Source: Anoxynatronum sp033549305 (GTDB taxonomy: Bacteria; Bacillota; Clostridia; Peptostreptococcales; Tindalliaceae). Taken from it: 43,299 nucleotides of DNA. A program made the translations under genes and the position numbers. The DNA is taken from assembly GCA_033549305.1 (NCBI GenBank), contig JAWSUV010000009.1, positions 1-43,299 of the forward strand, given 5' to 3'. The notes under the pieces are model-generated. The model did no database searches, was not told where the DNA came from, and was given only the letters and a program-made list of their open reading frames with translations. Position 1 is the first letter of the stretch. Each line of letters opens with the position of its first letter. Below are positions 24,280 to 34,452 of this stretch, piece by piece.

Positions 24280-25398
24280 TTAACCTCCTGTGTGTATCGA
24301 CATCTTGGAAATATTCAACAGAATGCCTGTTAACCCCATAAGAACAACCAGCGCATTACCGCCAAAACTGATAAATGGCAGTGGAATGCCAGTCACAGGC
24401 AACAGCGAAGTAGCCACTCCAATATTAATGATCACCTGAACGGCAACCAGGCCTGCTGCTCCAGATGCCACTAAACATCCAAACTGATCTGGTGCGTTAA
24501 TCGCGATCTGTGTGCACCGCCAGATAAAAACCGCAAATAAAACAATGATAATCACACATCCTAAAAATCCCATTTCTTCTGCTATTATTGAAAAAATAAA
24601 GTCATTGTGGGGTTCCGGTAAATGGAGATGTTTTTGTATGCTCCTTCCAATTCCTTTTCCTGAAATTCCGCCGGAACCAATTGCCAGCAGGGATTGAATG
24701 GATTGCAAGCCCGCGTCAGTCGGGTCCGCCCATGGATCAAGGTACGCGATCAGACGTCTGGTTTTATACCCCTGTCCGGTTAGCAGAATATATGAAAAAA
24801 AACCCGCTATCGCACCTGTACCTGCAAGCGTCAAGAATATAAAATGGCTTAACCTGATCCCTCCGACAAACATCATCATAATGATGACAAATAAAATAAC
24901 CAGTCCGGTACTGAAATCAGGTTGTTTGTAAATGAGTGCAAAGAGGAGACCTCCTAAAAGAAGATAAGGAGTAACCCCCTGGTTGAAAGTCTTTATTTGA
25001 TTTTTTTTACGCTCCAGACTGGCGGCCATAAAAATAATGATGCTAAACTTTGTGACTTCCGAAGGCATGAGAGAAAGTCCCGCCACATGGATCCAGCGCC
25101 GCGCAAAATTAATCTCACTCCCCACTGGTGTTAAGACTAAAATTAAGAGGATCACGCTCATTATAAGCAACAGGTTCCCCATTCTGCGCCAGATCCGGTA
25201 ATTGATAAAACTAAATAGGATCATTGCTGCAAGGCCAATGGCGGCCCACTGTAAAACACGCTTGAGAAAAAACATACCGTCGCCCATGTTTGACATGGCG
25301 TATGAATAGCTTGCGCTAAAAACCATCACGATGCCAATGGCAACGAGCAGGATGGTCGTCACAAACAGCGTCAAATCAATTCCCTGTTTTTTCTCCAT
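24280..25398 (-). CDS. ftsW: SEDS peptidoglycan polymerase FtsW/SpoVE
   Basis: A 372-residue, about ten-helix membrane protein that polymerises lipid II with its partner PBP. SEDS signatures include LSLMPSEVTKFSIIIF, RLIAYLDPWADPTDAGLQSIQSLLAIGSGGISGKGIG with the conserved extracellular Asp, and LPVTGIPLPFISFGGNALV. FtsW and the sporulation form SpoVE cannot be told apart from sequence here. It sits between murD and murG, and the PBP at 30720-32897 is the likely partner. Confidence 0.94.
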   Translation of the reverse strand: MEKKQGIDLTLFVTTILLVAIGIVMVFSASYSYAMSNMGDGMFFLKRVLQWAAIGLAAMILFSFINYRIWRRMGNLLLIMSVILLILVLTPVGSEINFARRWIHVAGLSLMPSEVTKFSIIIFMAASLERKKNQIKTFNQGVTPYLLLGGLLFALIYKQPDFSTGLVILFVIIMMMFVGGIRLSHFIFLTLAGTGAIAGFFSYILLTGQGYKTRRLIAYLDPWADPTDAGLQSIQSLLAIGSGGISGKGIGRSIQKHLHLPEPHNDFIFSIIAEEMGFLGCVIIIVLFAVFIWRCTQIAINAPDQFGCLVASGAAGLVAVQVIINIGVATSLLPVTGIPLPFISFGGNALVVLMGLTGILLNISKMSIHTGG

Positions 25399-25433
25399 TT
25401 TAATCCCCTCTGCCTATTCCAGTAATCTAATCA

Positions 25434-26804
25434 TCAAACACTGAGTCGTTTTTTCAGAATTAATTCCTTGAAATGATTTCCCCGCTCTTCAAAGCTGTTG
25501 TACATATCCCAGCTGGCGCATGCTGGTGAAAGTAAGACAGTATCTCCGGTAACAGCTTTTGAAGACGCTGCCTGAACCGCTTCTTCCAGGTCAGACACCT
25601 GATCAATGTGATAAAAGAACGTTTTATGTGCCGTTTCCATCAGTTGTTCAGCGGTTTCACCGTAGACATAAACATGTTTGACTTTCCCCTTGAATGCTTC
25701 AAAAAAGGTGGTGAAATCATTCTTTTTATTCATTCCTCCTGCCAGAAGAATGATCGGTGCTTCAATCGCTTCAATGGCTTTTATAGCAGCGTCGGGGTTG
25801 GTTGCTTTCGAGTCATTAACATAGTCAACACCATTAATCTGTGTTACGTGTTCAATTCGATGAGCGACCCCTTTGAATGTCATCAGCCCTTCCTGAATGG
25901 CTTCCACCGGCACGCCGGCGGAGATCGCTAATCCAGCGGCTGCCATGGCATTCTCTAAGTTGTGGGCACCTGGTATCTTGATTTGATCCACCTGAATGAT
26001 AGTCTTTTCTTCATCATCCCAGCGCATAATCATCTTATCGTTTTCCGTGAAAATCCCTTCCTTTATTTTATTCAGTCTGCTGAAATGCATTATTCTGGCA
26101 TTGATCAAACCCTTATATGCCATACAGACAGGATCATCGGCATTGATAACAGCCACATCATCTGTTCCCTGGTTCTCAAAAATCCTGTATTTGAGAGCTG
26201 AATAGGATTCCATGGTACCATGCCGGTTCAGATGATCCGGCGTAATATTCAGCAGTGCTGCTGCTGCAGGACGGAAGGTGTCGATGGTTTCCAGCTGAAA
26301 ACTGCTAATTTCCATCACAAAATAATGATCAGAACTCAATAATTCAGCCTTGGAGATAGCCGGTACTCCGATGTTTCCAATCACTTCAGGGGCCTTGCCT
26401 CCTAATTGAAATATTTCACCGGTGAGCGCTGTTGTGGTTGTCTTGCCATTGGTGCCTGTTATCGCTGCAACTGGCGCTTTCATAAACTGATAAGCCAATT
26501 CAATTTCACCGATTAGTGGGACCTCCTGATGCTTAAAACTCTGAAGAAAAGGCAGATCCAGTGGTACTCCAGGTGAAACGATAATCAGATCTGTTTCTCC
26601 GTAAACAGCTGTGTCTGCTGGGTGCCCGCCAAAAATAGTTTTCATCGGAATCTGAGCCAATGATTGAAGTGTCTCTCCAAAGGCCTCAGCATTTTTTGCG
26701 TCATTTAGAGTAATAAACGCCCCTTTTCGATGAAGAAAATCAACGAGGGGTGCACCAGTGACGCCAAATCCTACAACCAGTACCCGGCGGTTTTTTAGAT
26801 TCAC
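25434..26804 (-). CDS. murD: UDP-N-acetylmuramoyl-L-alanine:D-glutamate ligase
   Basis: Adds D-Glu to UDP-MurNAc-L-Ala with ATP. The 456-residue protein has the N-terminal Rossmann-like domain (VLVVGFGVTGAPLVDFL), the Mur ligase ATP-binding motif GTNGKTTT at residues 117-124, the central NITPDHLNRHG and the C-terminal domain with VNDSKATNPDAA. It starts at GTG behind AAGGAAG. Confidence 0.97.
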   Translation of the reverse strand: MNLKNRRVLVVGFGVTGAPLVDFLHRKGAFITLNDAKNAEAFGETLQSLAQIPMKTIFGGHPADTAVYGETDLIIVSPGVPLDLPFLQSFKHQEVPLIGEIELAYQFMKAPVAAITGTNGKTTTTALTGEIFQLGGKAPEVIGNIGVPAISKAELLSSDHYFVMEISSFQLETIDTFRPAAAALLNITPDHLNRHGTMESYSALKYRIFENQGTDDVAVINADDPVCMAYKGLINARIMHFSRLNKIKEGIFTENDKMIMRWDDEEKTIIQVDQIKIPGAHNLENAMAAAGLAISAGVPVEAIQEGLMTFKGVAHRIEHVTQINGVDYVNDSKATNPDAAIKAIEAIEAPIILLAGGMNKKNDFTTFFEAFKGKVKHVYVYGETAEQLMETAHKTFFYHIDQVSDLEEAVQAASSKAVTGDTVLLSPACASWDMYNSFEERGNHFKELILKKRLSV

Positions 26805-26854
26805 GGAAATCTTCCTTTCCAGTAAAAGTGATTGTCATCCATCAGTCCTTCATG

Positions 26855-27817
26855 TTATGGAATTCCAAGGATTCCCACAAGGCACAGTACCAGCGTTATA
26901 CCCCAGAAGGTTGTTACCACACGTGTTTCAGACCAGCCGGAGAGTTCAAAATGATGATGCAGCGGGCTCATTTTAAACAATCGTCTGCGCGTCAGCTTAA
27001 AACCGGCCACCTGTAAAATGACAGAAAGGGTTTCAGCAAAGAAAATTCCACCAACAACAGGCAGCAGCAAAGTCATATTTGACATCAATGCAATGGCAGA
27101 CAAGGCACCTCCCAGTGCCAGCGACCCGGTATCACCCATAAACACCCGTGCAGGATAAATATTGAAAACCAAAAATCCCAGGCATGCTCCCGAAAGCGCT
27201 CCTGAAAACCAGGCCAAAGATGTCAGGCCCAGATGCCAACAAACGAGGCTGAAAAATCCACTGATCATCACCATGGTTCCAGCTGCCAGACCGTCTAATC
27301 CATCCGTCAGATTAACACTGTTCACCGTTCCGACAATGACCCACATGAAAAAAGGAACCATCCACCATCCCAGATCAACCATCAACCGCAGATAGGGAAT
27401 ATAAAGCCGCTGAGGCAGGACACCACTTTGATGAGCCAGTATGAGCATGCCTCCGGCTGCCGTGAACTGCATGATCAATTTTTGATAAGCCCTGAGACCC
27501 ATTGAACGCTGAAGAACCACCTTGATATAATCATCCATCAGTCCAATAGCTGCAAAAGCCAGAACACTGAAAACGGCAACCAGCAGTACCTTATCCATTC
27601 GCGTCATCATCAGGGAAGCGGTAATGGCTGCCAGTATAAAGATAAAGCCTCCCATTGTTGGCGTTCCCTGTTTCACCAAGTGACTCTCAGGACCCTCTTG
27701 ACGGATGCTCTGTCCGGCATTAATTTTTTTTAATACAGGAATCAGCACAGGTCCAAGGAGCACTGAAAAAAGAAATCCCAATAGAATCACCAGAATCAGC
27801 GAACGTTGCAGCAACAC
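26855..27817 (-). CDS. mraY: Phospho-N-acetylmuramoyl-pentapeptide transferase MraY
   Basis: Makes lipid I by moving phospho-MurNAc-pentapeptide to undecaprenyl phosphate. The 320-residue, ten-helix protein has GTPTMGGF, IGLMDDYIKV with the Asp pair, VNLTDGLDGLA and the loop near the C-terminus with SPLHHHFE. GTG start one base past the murF stop. Confidence 0.97.
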   Translation of the reverse strand: MLLQRSLILVILLGFLFSVLLGPVLIPVLKKINAGQSIRQEGPESHLVKQGTPTMGGFIFILAAITASLMMTRMDKVLLVAVFSVLAFAAIGLMDDYIKVVLQRSMGLRAYQKLIMQFTAAGGMLILAHQSGVLPQRLYIPYLRLMVDLGWWMVPFFMWVIVGTVNSVNLTDGLDGLAAGTMVMISGFFSLVCWHLGLTSLAWFSGALSGACLGFLVFNIYPARVFMGDTGSLALGGALSAIALMSNMTLLLPVVGGIFFAETLSVILQVAGFKLTRRRLFKMSPLHHHFELSGWSETRVVTTFWGITLVLCLVGILGIP

Positions 27818-27818
27818 G

Positions 27819-29213
27819 TTAGTTGTCCCCTTCCTTCATGAGATACACGATTTTTTCCATTTCCATGGCTCTTGACCCTTTAATCAGAATCACATCACCC
27901 GGTAATATTTCAGTTTTTAAACGCCTCACAGCTTGCAAGATATCACTCTCTATATGGACGCGATCCGAGGATGCACCTTTTTCCAATGCTTCCAATCCTG
28001 TCCATTCCGCCATATTCCCCACTGTGATCAGTTGATCAATACCCGCTTCCAGCCAATGTGCGGCAAGCTCCCGATGGCATGATTCAGCATACCTGCCAAG
28101 CTCGTACATATTCCCCAGAACCGCAATTCTCCTGGATGCCGGATAACTCCCCAAATATCGAATCGCTGCTGCCATCGAATCAGGGTTGGCATTATATGCA
28201 TCGTTAATATACAGACACTGGTCGACTTCCACAAACTCCATCCGCATTCCAGATGGGTGAAAAAGAGTCAGGCCGCATTGAATCTCTTCATTTGATAATC
28301 CAAAGCGTTTTCCAGTCCATACGGCAAAAAGACCACTAACAGCATGGTGAATACCCGGATGGTTGACTTGGAACACAAAACTGCCTGTCTGGTCTGTTGA
28401 AAAAGAGAATCCCTTTCCATTCAAATCGTTGATGTCACGTATCTTAATATCATTTGTTTCTGATAAACCCACGCTGACTACATTGATATCATCAGGAAGC
28501 TTTTTTACAGCAGCCGCAAGTGCAGGATCGTCACCATTGATGATCAGCTCTTTATTCCCCTGGAGCCCCTGCACAATTTCCATTTTTGCTGCTGCAATCT
28601 TCTCCCGGGATCCAAGTTTTTCCACATGTGCCCAGCCAACATTGGTTACAAAAGCAATGTCTGGTCGAGTAAGTCGGCTGAGAAGGTTGATTTCGCCGGT
28701 GCCTGACATGCCCATTTCCAGGACGGCACTTTCATGGCGGCCATCCAGCTCAAGAAGTGTTAAGGGAAGTCCTATATGATTGTTGAAATTGCCCTGATTT
28801 TTCAGTACATGAAACCGCACATCAAGCACTGCGGCAATCATATCCTTGGTGGTTGTTTTTCCATTACTGCCGGTGACGGCGATGACCGGTAATCTGAATT
28901 GGTCACGATACATTTTAGCCAGCCGCTGAAGCGCTTCGAGGCAATCCTTCACTTGGATGACAGCCATGGTTTCCGGCAAAGATTCCGGGAGTTCAGTGCC
29001 TGCTCTGACAAGTGATGCCGCTGCTCCATTTTTGGCTGAATGGCACAAAAAAGCATGCCCATCCTGCGACTCCCCTTTCAGGGGGATAAAGAGGCTTCCA
29101 GCGCCTGCCTGCCGGGAGTCAATAGTCACATGCCCGACAGCGTCACCGTTGCCCTGTTGAAGAATTTCACCGGCAGTCCAGGAACAGACTTGATCGATGG
29201 TGACAGCTTTCAT
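27819..29213 (-). CDS. murF: UDP-MurNAc-tripeptide:D-alanyl-D-alanine ligase MurF
   Basis: Adds D-Ala-D-Ala to the UDP-MurNAc-tripeptide. The 464-residue protein has the ATP motif GSNGKTTT at residues 115-122, the preceding MurF-type N-terminal domain, the NVGWAHVEKLGS motif and the C-terminal NDAYNANPDSMAAAI. Its ATG overlaps the murE stop by 4 bp (ATGA). Confidence 0.97.
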   Translation of the reverse strand: MKAVTIDQVCSWTAGEILQQGNGDAVGHVTIDSRQAGAGSLFIPLKGESQDGHAFLCHSAKNGAAASLVRAGTELPESLPETMAVIQVKDCLEALQRLAKMYRDQFRLPVIAVTGSNGKTTTKDMIAAVLDVRFHVLKNQGNFNNHIGLPLTLLELDGRHESAVLEMGMSGTGEINLLSRLTRPDIAFVTNVGWAHVEKLGSREKIAAAKMEIVQGLQGNKELIINGDDPALAAAVKKLPDDINVVSVGLSETNDIKIRDINDLNGKGFSFSTDQTGSFVFQVNHPGIHHAVSGLFAVWTGKRFGLSNEEIQCGLTLFHPSGMRMEFVEVDQCLYINDAYNANPDSMAAAIRYLGSYPASRRIAVLGNMYELGRYAESCHRELAAHWLEAGIDQLITVGNMAEWTGLEALEKGASSDRVHIESDILQAVRRLKTEILPGDVILIKGSRAMEMEKIVYLMKEGDN

Positions 29214-30676
29214 GCTTTTCCTTCCTCTCTGGCTAATTCTCTTGCGACTTCCCTGTCATCAAAATGCATCGTCCGATGGCCGATTGTTTGAGTTGTTTCA
29301 TGTCCTTTTCCGGCTATCAGCACCACATCATCCGGTTTGGCAATACAAAGCGCCCGGCGTATGGCTTCTCTTCGATTCTCAATAATTTCGTAGGATCCTC
29401 CCACAGAAACAATTCCCTCTTCAATTGAGTGAATAATGCTGAGCGGATCCTCAGATCGGGGATTATCTGAAGTGATAATGCTGAATTCACTGTATTGACC
29501 TGATACAGCTCCCATTAGCGGACGTTTTTTACGGTCCCTGTCACCACCGCAACCAAAAACAGTTATCACCCTTCCACTGGCAAATTGACGAATAGTCTGT
29601 AGAACATTTTTCAATGCGTCAGGTGTATGCGCATAATCAACAATCAGACTCAATGATTCAATTTCCTGCACTCTTTCCAATCGTCCTGGAACTCCCTTAA
29701 CTTTTAACAGCGCCTCGCAGATAATACCAGGATCAATGTTCATGGAACGGGCTGCTCCGATAGCTCCTAATGCATTGTATACTGAAAACCTGCCAGGGAT
29801 ATGAAGGGCCACAGAATGGTTCATTCCTAATCCCGTCACATGAAATGTCGAACCTTTCGTGGACAATTGCAGGTCTTTTGCCATTAAGTCACATGACCCT
29901 TCGAACCCATAACTGACAGAATCAACTCCGTCAGCACGAAGATCATTAATCAGTCTTGCACCATAAGGATCGTCCTTGTTAATCAGATTCATGTGCTCTG
30001 TCAGATAGAAAAGACGTTTCTTCTGCTGATAGTAATTTTCCATCGTCGGATGAAAGTCCAGATGATCTTCTGTCAAATTAGTAAATACACCGGTGTGAAA
30101 CCGGGTATGATCCACTCGGTATAATGCCAGTGAATGGGAGGAAACTTCCATGACGCATGTGGATACCTTTTCAATGACCATTCGATTCAAAAGACGCTGA
30201 AAATCAACTGATTCAGGTGTTGTTCTTATGGTCTCTATGGGTTCGTCCCCGATCCAGTTACTGATCGTCCCAATCAAGCCGCTTTTTATCCCTGCCTGAT
30301 TTATTATCATCTTCAGCAAATAAGTCACGGTTGTCTTTCCATTTGTTCCCGTGACGCCAATTAAATCAAGCTTCTCTGCCGGATTCCCATTAAAAGCAGC
30401 CGCAATGACTGGCAGTGCCTGCCTCGCATTTCTAACTTTGATGACCGGTACACCTTCCGGCAACTCGACATCGTCCTCTATCATCAGCGCAACTGCCCCC
30501 AGATCGAGAGCCTGCCGGATATATAAGTGTCCATCTGTCTGGAATCCTTTGATACAGGCAAATAAACTGCCAGGTTTCACCTGTCGCGAATCATAGACCA
30601 GTGCTGAGATCTCCTGATCAAGCGATCCCTGCATCAGCTGGATGTCAAGTTCATTAAACAAGTGTTTCAGCTTCAT
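29210..30676 (-). CDS. murE: UDP-MurNAc-tripeptide synthetase MurE, meso-DAP type
   Basis: Adds the third stem residue. The 488-residue protein has the P-loop GTNGKTTV at residues 110-117, EVSSHSLALYRVD, and near residue 404 the DNPR motif that selects meso-diaminopimelate over lysine, in agreement with dapF in this window. The ATG at 30676 has GGAGAA upstream; an earlier in-frame start at 30739 would overlap the PBP gene. Confidence 0.97.
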   Translation of the reverse strand: MKLKHLFNELDIQLMQGSLDQEISALVYDSRQVKPGSLFACIKGFQTDGHLYIRQALDLGAVALMIEDDVELPEGVPVIKVRNARQALPVIAAAFNGNPAEKLDLIGVTGTNGKTTVTYLLKMIINQAGIKSGLIGTISNWIGDEPIETIRTTPESVDFQRLLNRMVIEKVSTCVMEVSSHSLALYRVDHTRFHTGVFTNLTEDHLDFHPTMENYYQQKKRLFYLTEHMNLINKDDPYGARLINDLRADGVDSVSYGFEGSCDLMAKDLQLSTKGSTFHVTGLGMNHSVALHIPGRFSVYNALGAIGAARSMNIDPGIICEALLKVKGVPGRLERVQEIESLSLIVDYAHTPDALKNVLQTIRQFASGRVITVFGCGGDRDRKKRPLMGAVSGQYSEFSIITSDNPRSEDPLSIIHSIEEGIVSVGGSYEIIENRREAIRRALCIAKPDDVVLIAGKGHETTQTIGHRTMHFDDREVARELAREEGKA

Positions 30677-30719
30677 CGTAATTCTCCTATTCCTGTATGA
30701 TTCTCCCCCTGTTCGATCA

Positions 30720-32897
30720 TCATGGTCCAAAATGAACATTCACCAGAGACCCTGGTTCCAGGAGTGTTCCAGGTTCTGGCACCTGTTCTTTTGCCAGTCC
30801 ACTGCCAGTGATTTTTAATGTAAGCTCTCTGGCACTTAAAATAGTATTGACTTCCCTGATTGTTTTTCCAGATAAATCCGGCACCATGACCAACGATGAC
30901 ATGCTGGTATCATAACCTGTATATAATAACACATTAGAGTATGCCGGTACAGTCGTACCTGGTTTCGGAAATGTATCAACAATAATGGCCTGATCACCCA
31001 GAGAAGACTGAGTTTCCAGCTGGCTGTTCAGGTGATTTTCCAGCAACAGCTGTTGGCCTTCCACCACTGTCAGATCGCGAATCTCAGGCACAACAACTTC
31101 CATGACAGCAGGCGTGGCCGTATCCTGTTCCTGATATGCCGGTTTATAATCAAGATAACGGATGACTTCCCTGAAGATTTCCCCCGCAACTGGCGCAGCA
31201 ATTTCGCCGCCATAATACTGTTTTCCTTTCGGTTCATCAATCAATACAAGCACGGCCAGTTCCGGATCATCTGCCGGAAAAAATCCAAAAAAGGAAGCAA
31301 CGTATTTTCCAGACTGATAACCACCTTCGACGACCTTTTGTGCAGTCCCAGTTTTACCTCCAATGCGATAGCCTGTAACACCTGCGCGACTTCCAGACCC
31401 TTCTGCCACAACGGATTCCAGAATATCCCTCATCTGGCGTGATGTTTCAGATGAAATTGCCTGTCGAACGATTTCCGGCTCAAAGCGTTGTACCAGCTCA
31501 CCATTTTCATGCCTCATTTCCCGTACCAGCCTCGGGTTGATCACATACCCGCCATTGATGGTGGCAACCGCTGAAACCAGCATTTGTATGGGTGTCACAG
31601 ATATGCCCTGCCCAAAGGATATGGTGGCCAGTTCAACAGGACCAACCTGGGGCAGGGAATACATTAATGCGCCAATTTCCCCGGGATAATCAATGCCGGT
31701 CGGTCCTGAAATGCCTATGGCGTCCAGGTACTTATAAAATGTTTCTTTTCCCATATTCTGTGCCACTTGAACAAACACAGGGTTGTCTGAATTTTGAATG
31801 GCTTCCTTAAAAGTTTGTATTCCAAAAGGATTGTACCACCGCCAGGAACGTATGGTGGTTCCGGCAACCTCAATGGTGCCTGTGGAATCGAATGTTGTTG
31901 TCGGCGTTGCCACATGCTCTTCCAAGGCAGCCGCCGCAGTAATGACCTTAAAAACGGAGCCAGGTTCATAAACATCCTGAAAAGCTGGATTCCGCCACAT
32001 GCTGAACCAATAATTCATTTGATCTTCCTGAGGAAGCGACTTTACATATTCCTGTTCATTTTCACGCAGAGGCGTACGCGGGTGATTTGGATCATAATCC
32101 GGTTTGATTCCCAGCGAGAGGATTTCGCCCGTTTTAACTTCCATGACAATGGCAATCACCCGTTCTGCATCATGCTTCTGCAGGGCGCTTGAAACTGTCT
32201 TTTCCGTATAATGCTGAATGACTTCATCAACGGTAAGTACCAAATCGACACCATTGACCGGAGAAAAGTGTTTTTCCACATGAAAAGGGAGCTGCCTTCT
32301 TGCACCGTCGATATTAACAATCGACCGGCCTGCAATACCTGCCAGCTCTTTTTCATACCTTTGCTCGATACCAGCAATACCACGGCCGTCATCCGTGGTG
32401 TGTCCCATCACAAACGCAGCAAAATTCCCGTACGGATAAACCCTTTCGTTGTCATCAACAAACCAGATCCCGCGAATGCCCAATTCCTTGATAGCTTCAA
32501 CCGTCACATCATCAACACGGCGAGCCAGGCTTACCAGTGTGGTATTTTCACGGTTAAGCGGCTCCAACAGTTTCTCTTTATCGGTTCCCAGCAGTGGAGC
32601 CAGTTTTTCTGCCGCTTCATCCGGCGAGTCAATTAGATAGGGATTGGCCCATATGCGGCTTTTAACCGTCGTAATCGCTAATTCCTTTCCATTGCGATCA
32701 TAGATTGTCCCGCGTTTTGAAGGGATTATCAGATCGCTGGTTTGCTGCCTGTTAGCGATTGCCATGTATTTTTCGCCTTCAACAATCTGGAGCCATCCCA
32801 GTCGCAACGCCATGATGAATAAAAATAAAGAAACCAGTATATGTAAAAACAATAATCGCCGGCGGCTGCTATCGATTCTGCGGTTCAATGAAACCAC
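30720..32897 (-). CDS. Class B penicillin-binding protein with PASTA domains (FtsI/SpoVD type)
   Basis: Transpeptidase for septal or spore peptidoglycan. The 725-residue protein has an N-terminal membrane helix (about 14-34), a dimerisation domain, and the active-site motifs SVFK (Ser314, Lys317), SDN (370-372) and KTG (near 517). Two PASTA domains follow (about 597-661 and 664-725), typical of SpoVD and Gram-positive PBP2 forms. The GTG start at 32897 touches the GAGGGG site; a TTG three codons on (32888) is better spaced. Usual place between ftsL and murE. Confidence 0.94.
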   Translation of the reverse strand: MVSLNRRIDSSRRRLLFLHILVSLFLFIMALRLGWLQIVEGEKYMAIANRQQTSDLIIPSKRGTIYDRNGKELAITTVKSRIWANPYLIDSPDEAAEKLAPLLGTDKEKLLEPLNRENTTLVSLARRVDDVTVEAIKELGIRGIWFVDDNERVYPYGNFAAFVMGHTTDDGRGIAGIEQRYEKELAGIAGRSIVNIDGARRQLPFHVEKHFSPVNGVDLVLTVDEVIQHYTEKTVSSALQKHDAERVIAIVMEVKTGEILSLGIKPDYDPNHPRTPLRENEQEYVKSLPQEDQMNYWFSMWRNPAFQDVYEPGSVFKVITAAAALEEHVATPTTTFDSTGTIEVAGTTIRSWRWYNPFGIQTFKEAIQNSDNPVFVQVAQNMGKETFYKYLDAIGISGPTGIDYPGEIGALMYSLPQVGPVELATISFGQGISVTPIQMLVSAVATINGGYVINPRLVREMRHENGELVQRFEPEIVRQAISSETSRQMRDILESVVAEGSGSRAGVTGYRIGGKTGTAQKVVEGGYQSGKYVASFFGFFPADDPELAVLVLIDEPKGKQYYGGEIAAPVAGEIFREVIRYLDYKPAYQEQDTATPAVMEVVVPEIRDLTVVEGQQLLLENHLNSQLETQSSLGDQAIIVDTFPKPGTTVPAYSNVLLYTGYDTSMSSLVMVPDLSGKTIREVNTILSARELTLKITGSGLAKEQVPEPGTLLEPGSLVNVHFGP

Positions 32898-32920
32898 CCC
32901 TCAGATACAGTATACCATGT

Positions 32921-33439
32921 CTAGATCCGGAGTACCCCGGCAAATTTATGAAAAATCCGTTCAATGGATTGAGGTAGGAGTCCACCACCTTCAGTCTCGT
33001 CCAGCGGTTTTTGATTAATTTGACCAGCCACTATCGCAACTCTTGCCGGATCTACACTAATATAAATCATCTGATTCTTGTCTGGATACTGCATGCCAAG
33101 GCGTGTTAACGCTTCGTGTTCAATCCATTCCAGCTTTGAAGATTTCTCAATTTCAATCATTAATTGTTCCCGTTGGTTTTGAAGTTGTTCAAATGATTTT
33201 TCCATTTGTGAAACCTGATGTTTCATTGAGGTTATTTCTGCAAACCGTCCAAGAAGAAATAGATTGAGTCCCATAAAAGCAACAACACAAATAAGCAATG
33301 CACACGTTTCCCTGAAATAACTTTTTGGTTTCACATGATGAGCGGCATGCGCTTTTTTTATCTGGGGCGCAGAATATCGCGTTCTTCTTTCTTGTTGTTC
33401 CTGGTAGGGTTGATAAATCTGTTCGGCTGCGTTCATCAT
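32921..33439 (-). CDS. ftsL: FtsL-type division protein
   Basis: A 172-residue bitopic protein: basic cytoplasmic region (1-40), one membrane helix (about 44-64) and an extracytoplasmic coiled coil (about 68-100, MKHQVSQMEKSFEQLQNQRE). Position between rsmH and the PBP supports FtsL, which joins FtsQ and DivIC. The tail after the coiled coil (about 45 residues, with ISVDPARVAIVAG) is long for the family. The ATG at 33439 has GGGAGGTG in front; the longer frame back to 33640 belongs to antisense overlap with rsmH. Confidence 0.82.
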   Translation of the reverse strand: MMNAAEQIYQPYQEQQERRTRYSAPQIKKAHAAHHVKPKSYFRETCALLICVVAFMGLNLFLLGRFAEITSMKHQVSQMEKSFEQLQNQREQLMIEIEKSSKLEWIEHEALTRLGMQYPDKNQMIYISVDPARVAIVAGQINQKPLDETEGGGLLPQSIERIFHKFAGVLRI

Positions 33440-33486
33440 GTGACACCTCCCTGAAAACTGCATCTCTTTCGATTCTTCGTCCAGCA

Positions 33487-34428
33487 CTACACCTTTTCCG
33501 CGACACGCATTTTTGCACTTCTTGATCGAGGATTTTGCGCCAATTCCTCCACCGATGGTATCAATGGCTTCCGGGTGATGATTTTTAGGGACGGCACCTG
33601 CTGGCAACGACATTCCGGAAATTCCGGCGGACAGATGCATGTGAGGCTGAGGCGCTTGAACGTATTTTTAATCAGTCGATCCTCTAAGGAGTGAAATGAT
33701 ATCACACAGATTCTCCCGCCCGGTTTAAGCCTCTCTGTCGCGTATTCAATCGTTCTTTCGATTTGTTGCAGCTCCTGATTCACTTCCATTCGAATTGCCT
33801 GAAAAGTTCTCTTTGCCGGATGCGGGCCTTCTTTTCTTGCTTTTGCCGGAATCGCCTGCTTGATAATTTCCACCAGGCGTCCGCTGGATTCAATGGGTCT
33901 TGTCATGCGTTCAGTAACGATAAACTGAGCGATCCTTTTTGCCCATTTTTCCTCACCGTACTCACGAATCACCCACGTTAATTCTTCTTCCGAATAAGTG
34001 TTGACAATCTCTTTCGCGGTTATTGTTTCACGTTGATCCATCCGCATGTCTAAAGGCCCTTCCTGCATGTAGCTGAAACCACGTTCTGGTTCATCCAGCT
34101 GAAAAGAGGAGACGCCTAGATCAAACAGACATCCATCCATTCCTGATATTCCAAGATTCGTTAGAATGTTCCGTAAATTCGAGAAATGATCTCGCACAAT
34201 GCTGACCCGACAGCTGAGATTCAATTGATTCAGGTGTTCTTTTGCCCGTTCGATGGCTGTCTCATCCCGGTCAATGCCAATTAAGTGACCATCAGGTGAC
34301 AGCAGTTTCCCTATTTGCCCTGAATGTCCGCCTCCGCCCAGCGTTCCATCCACATAGACACCGGAAGGTTTTATTTTCAGTGCACTCAGGCACTCCTGCA
34401 GCATCACGGGAATATGCTGTGTTTCCAT
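33487..34428 (-). CDS. rsmH: 16S rRNA m4C1402 methyltransferase RsmH (MraW)
   Basis: Methylates N4 of C1402 in the 16S rRNA decoding centre. The 313-residue protein opens METQHIPVMLQECL, has the SAM motif VDGTLGGGGHSG near residue 30, the FDLGVSSFQLD motif, the RGFSYMQEGPLDMRMD segment and the C-terminal ISFHSLEDRLIKNTFKR. The ATG at 34428 is 8 nt from GGAG; an ATG three codons upstream touches the site. Second gene of the mraZ cluster. Confidence 0.96.
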   Translation of the reverse strand: METQHIPVMLQECLSALKIKPSGVYVDGTLGGGGHSGQIGKLLSPDGHLIGIDRDETAIERAKEHLNQLNLSCRVSIVRDHFSNLRNILTNLGISGMDGCLFDLGVSSFQLDEPERGFSYMQEGPLDMRMDQRETITAKEIVNTYSEEELTWVIREYGEEKWAKRIAQFIVTERMTRPIESSGRLVEIIKQAIPAKARKEGPHPAKRTFQAIRMEVNQELQQIERTIEYATERLKPGGRICVISFHSLEDRLIKNTFKRLSLTCICPPEFPECRCQQVPSLKIITRKPLIPSVEELAQNPRSRSAKMRVAEKV

Positions 34429-34452
34429 CAGGACCATCTCCTTTGTCAGTGA

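Noticed and set aside
33440..33640. Longer FtsL with a 67-residue N-terminal extension
   Set aside because: The extension lies inside the 3' end of rsmH in another frame, and a strong GGGAGGTG site directs start at 33439.
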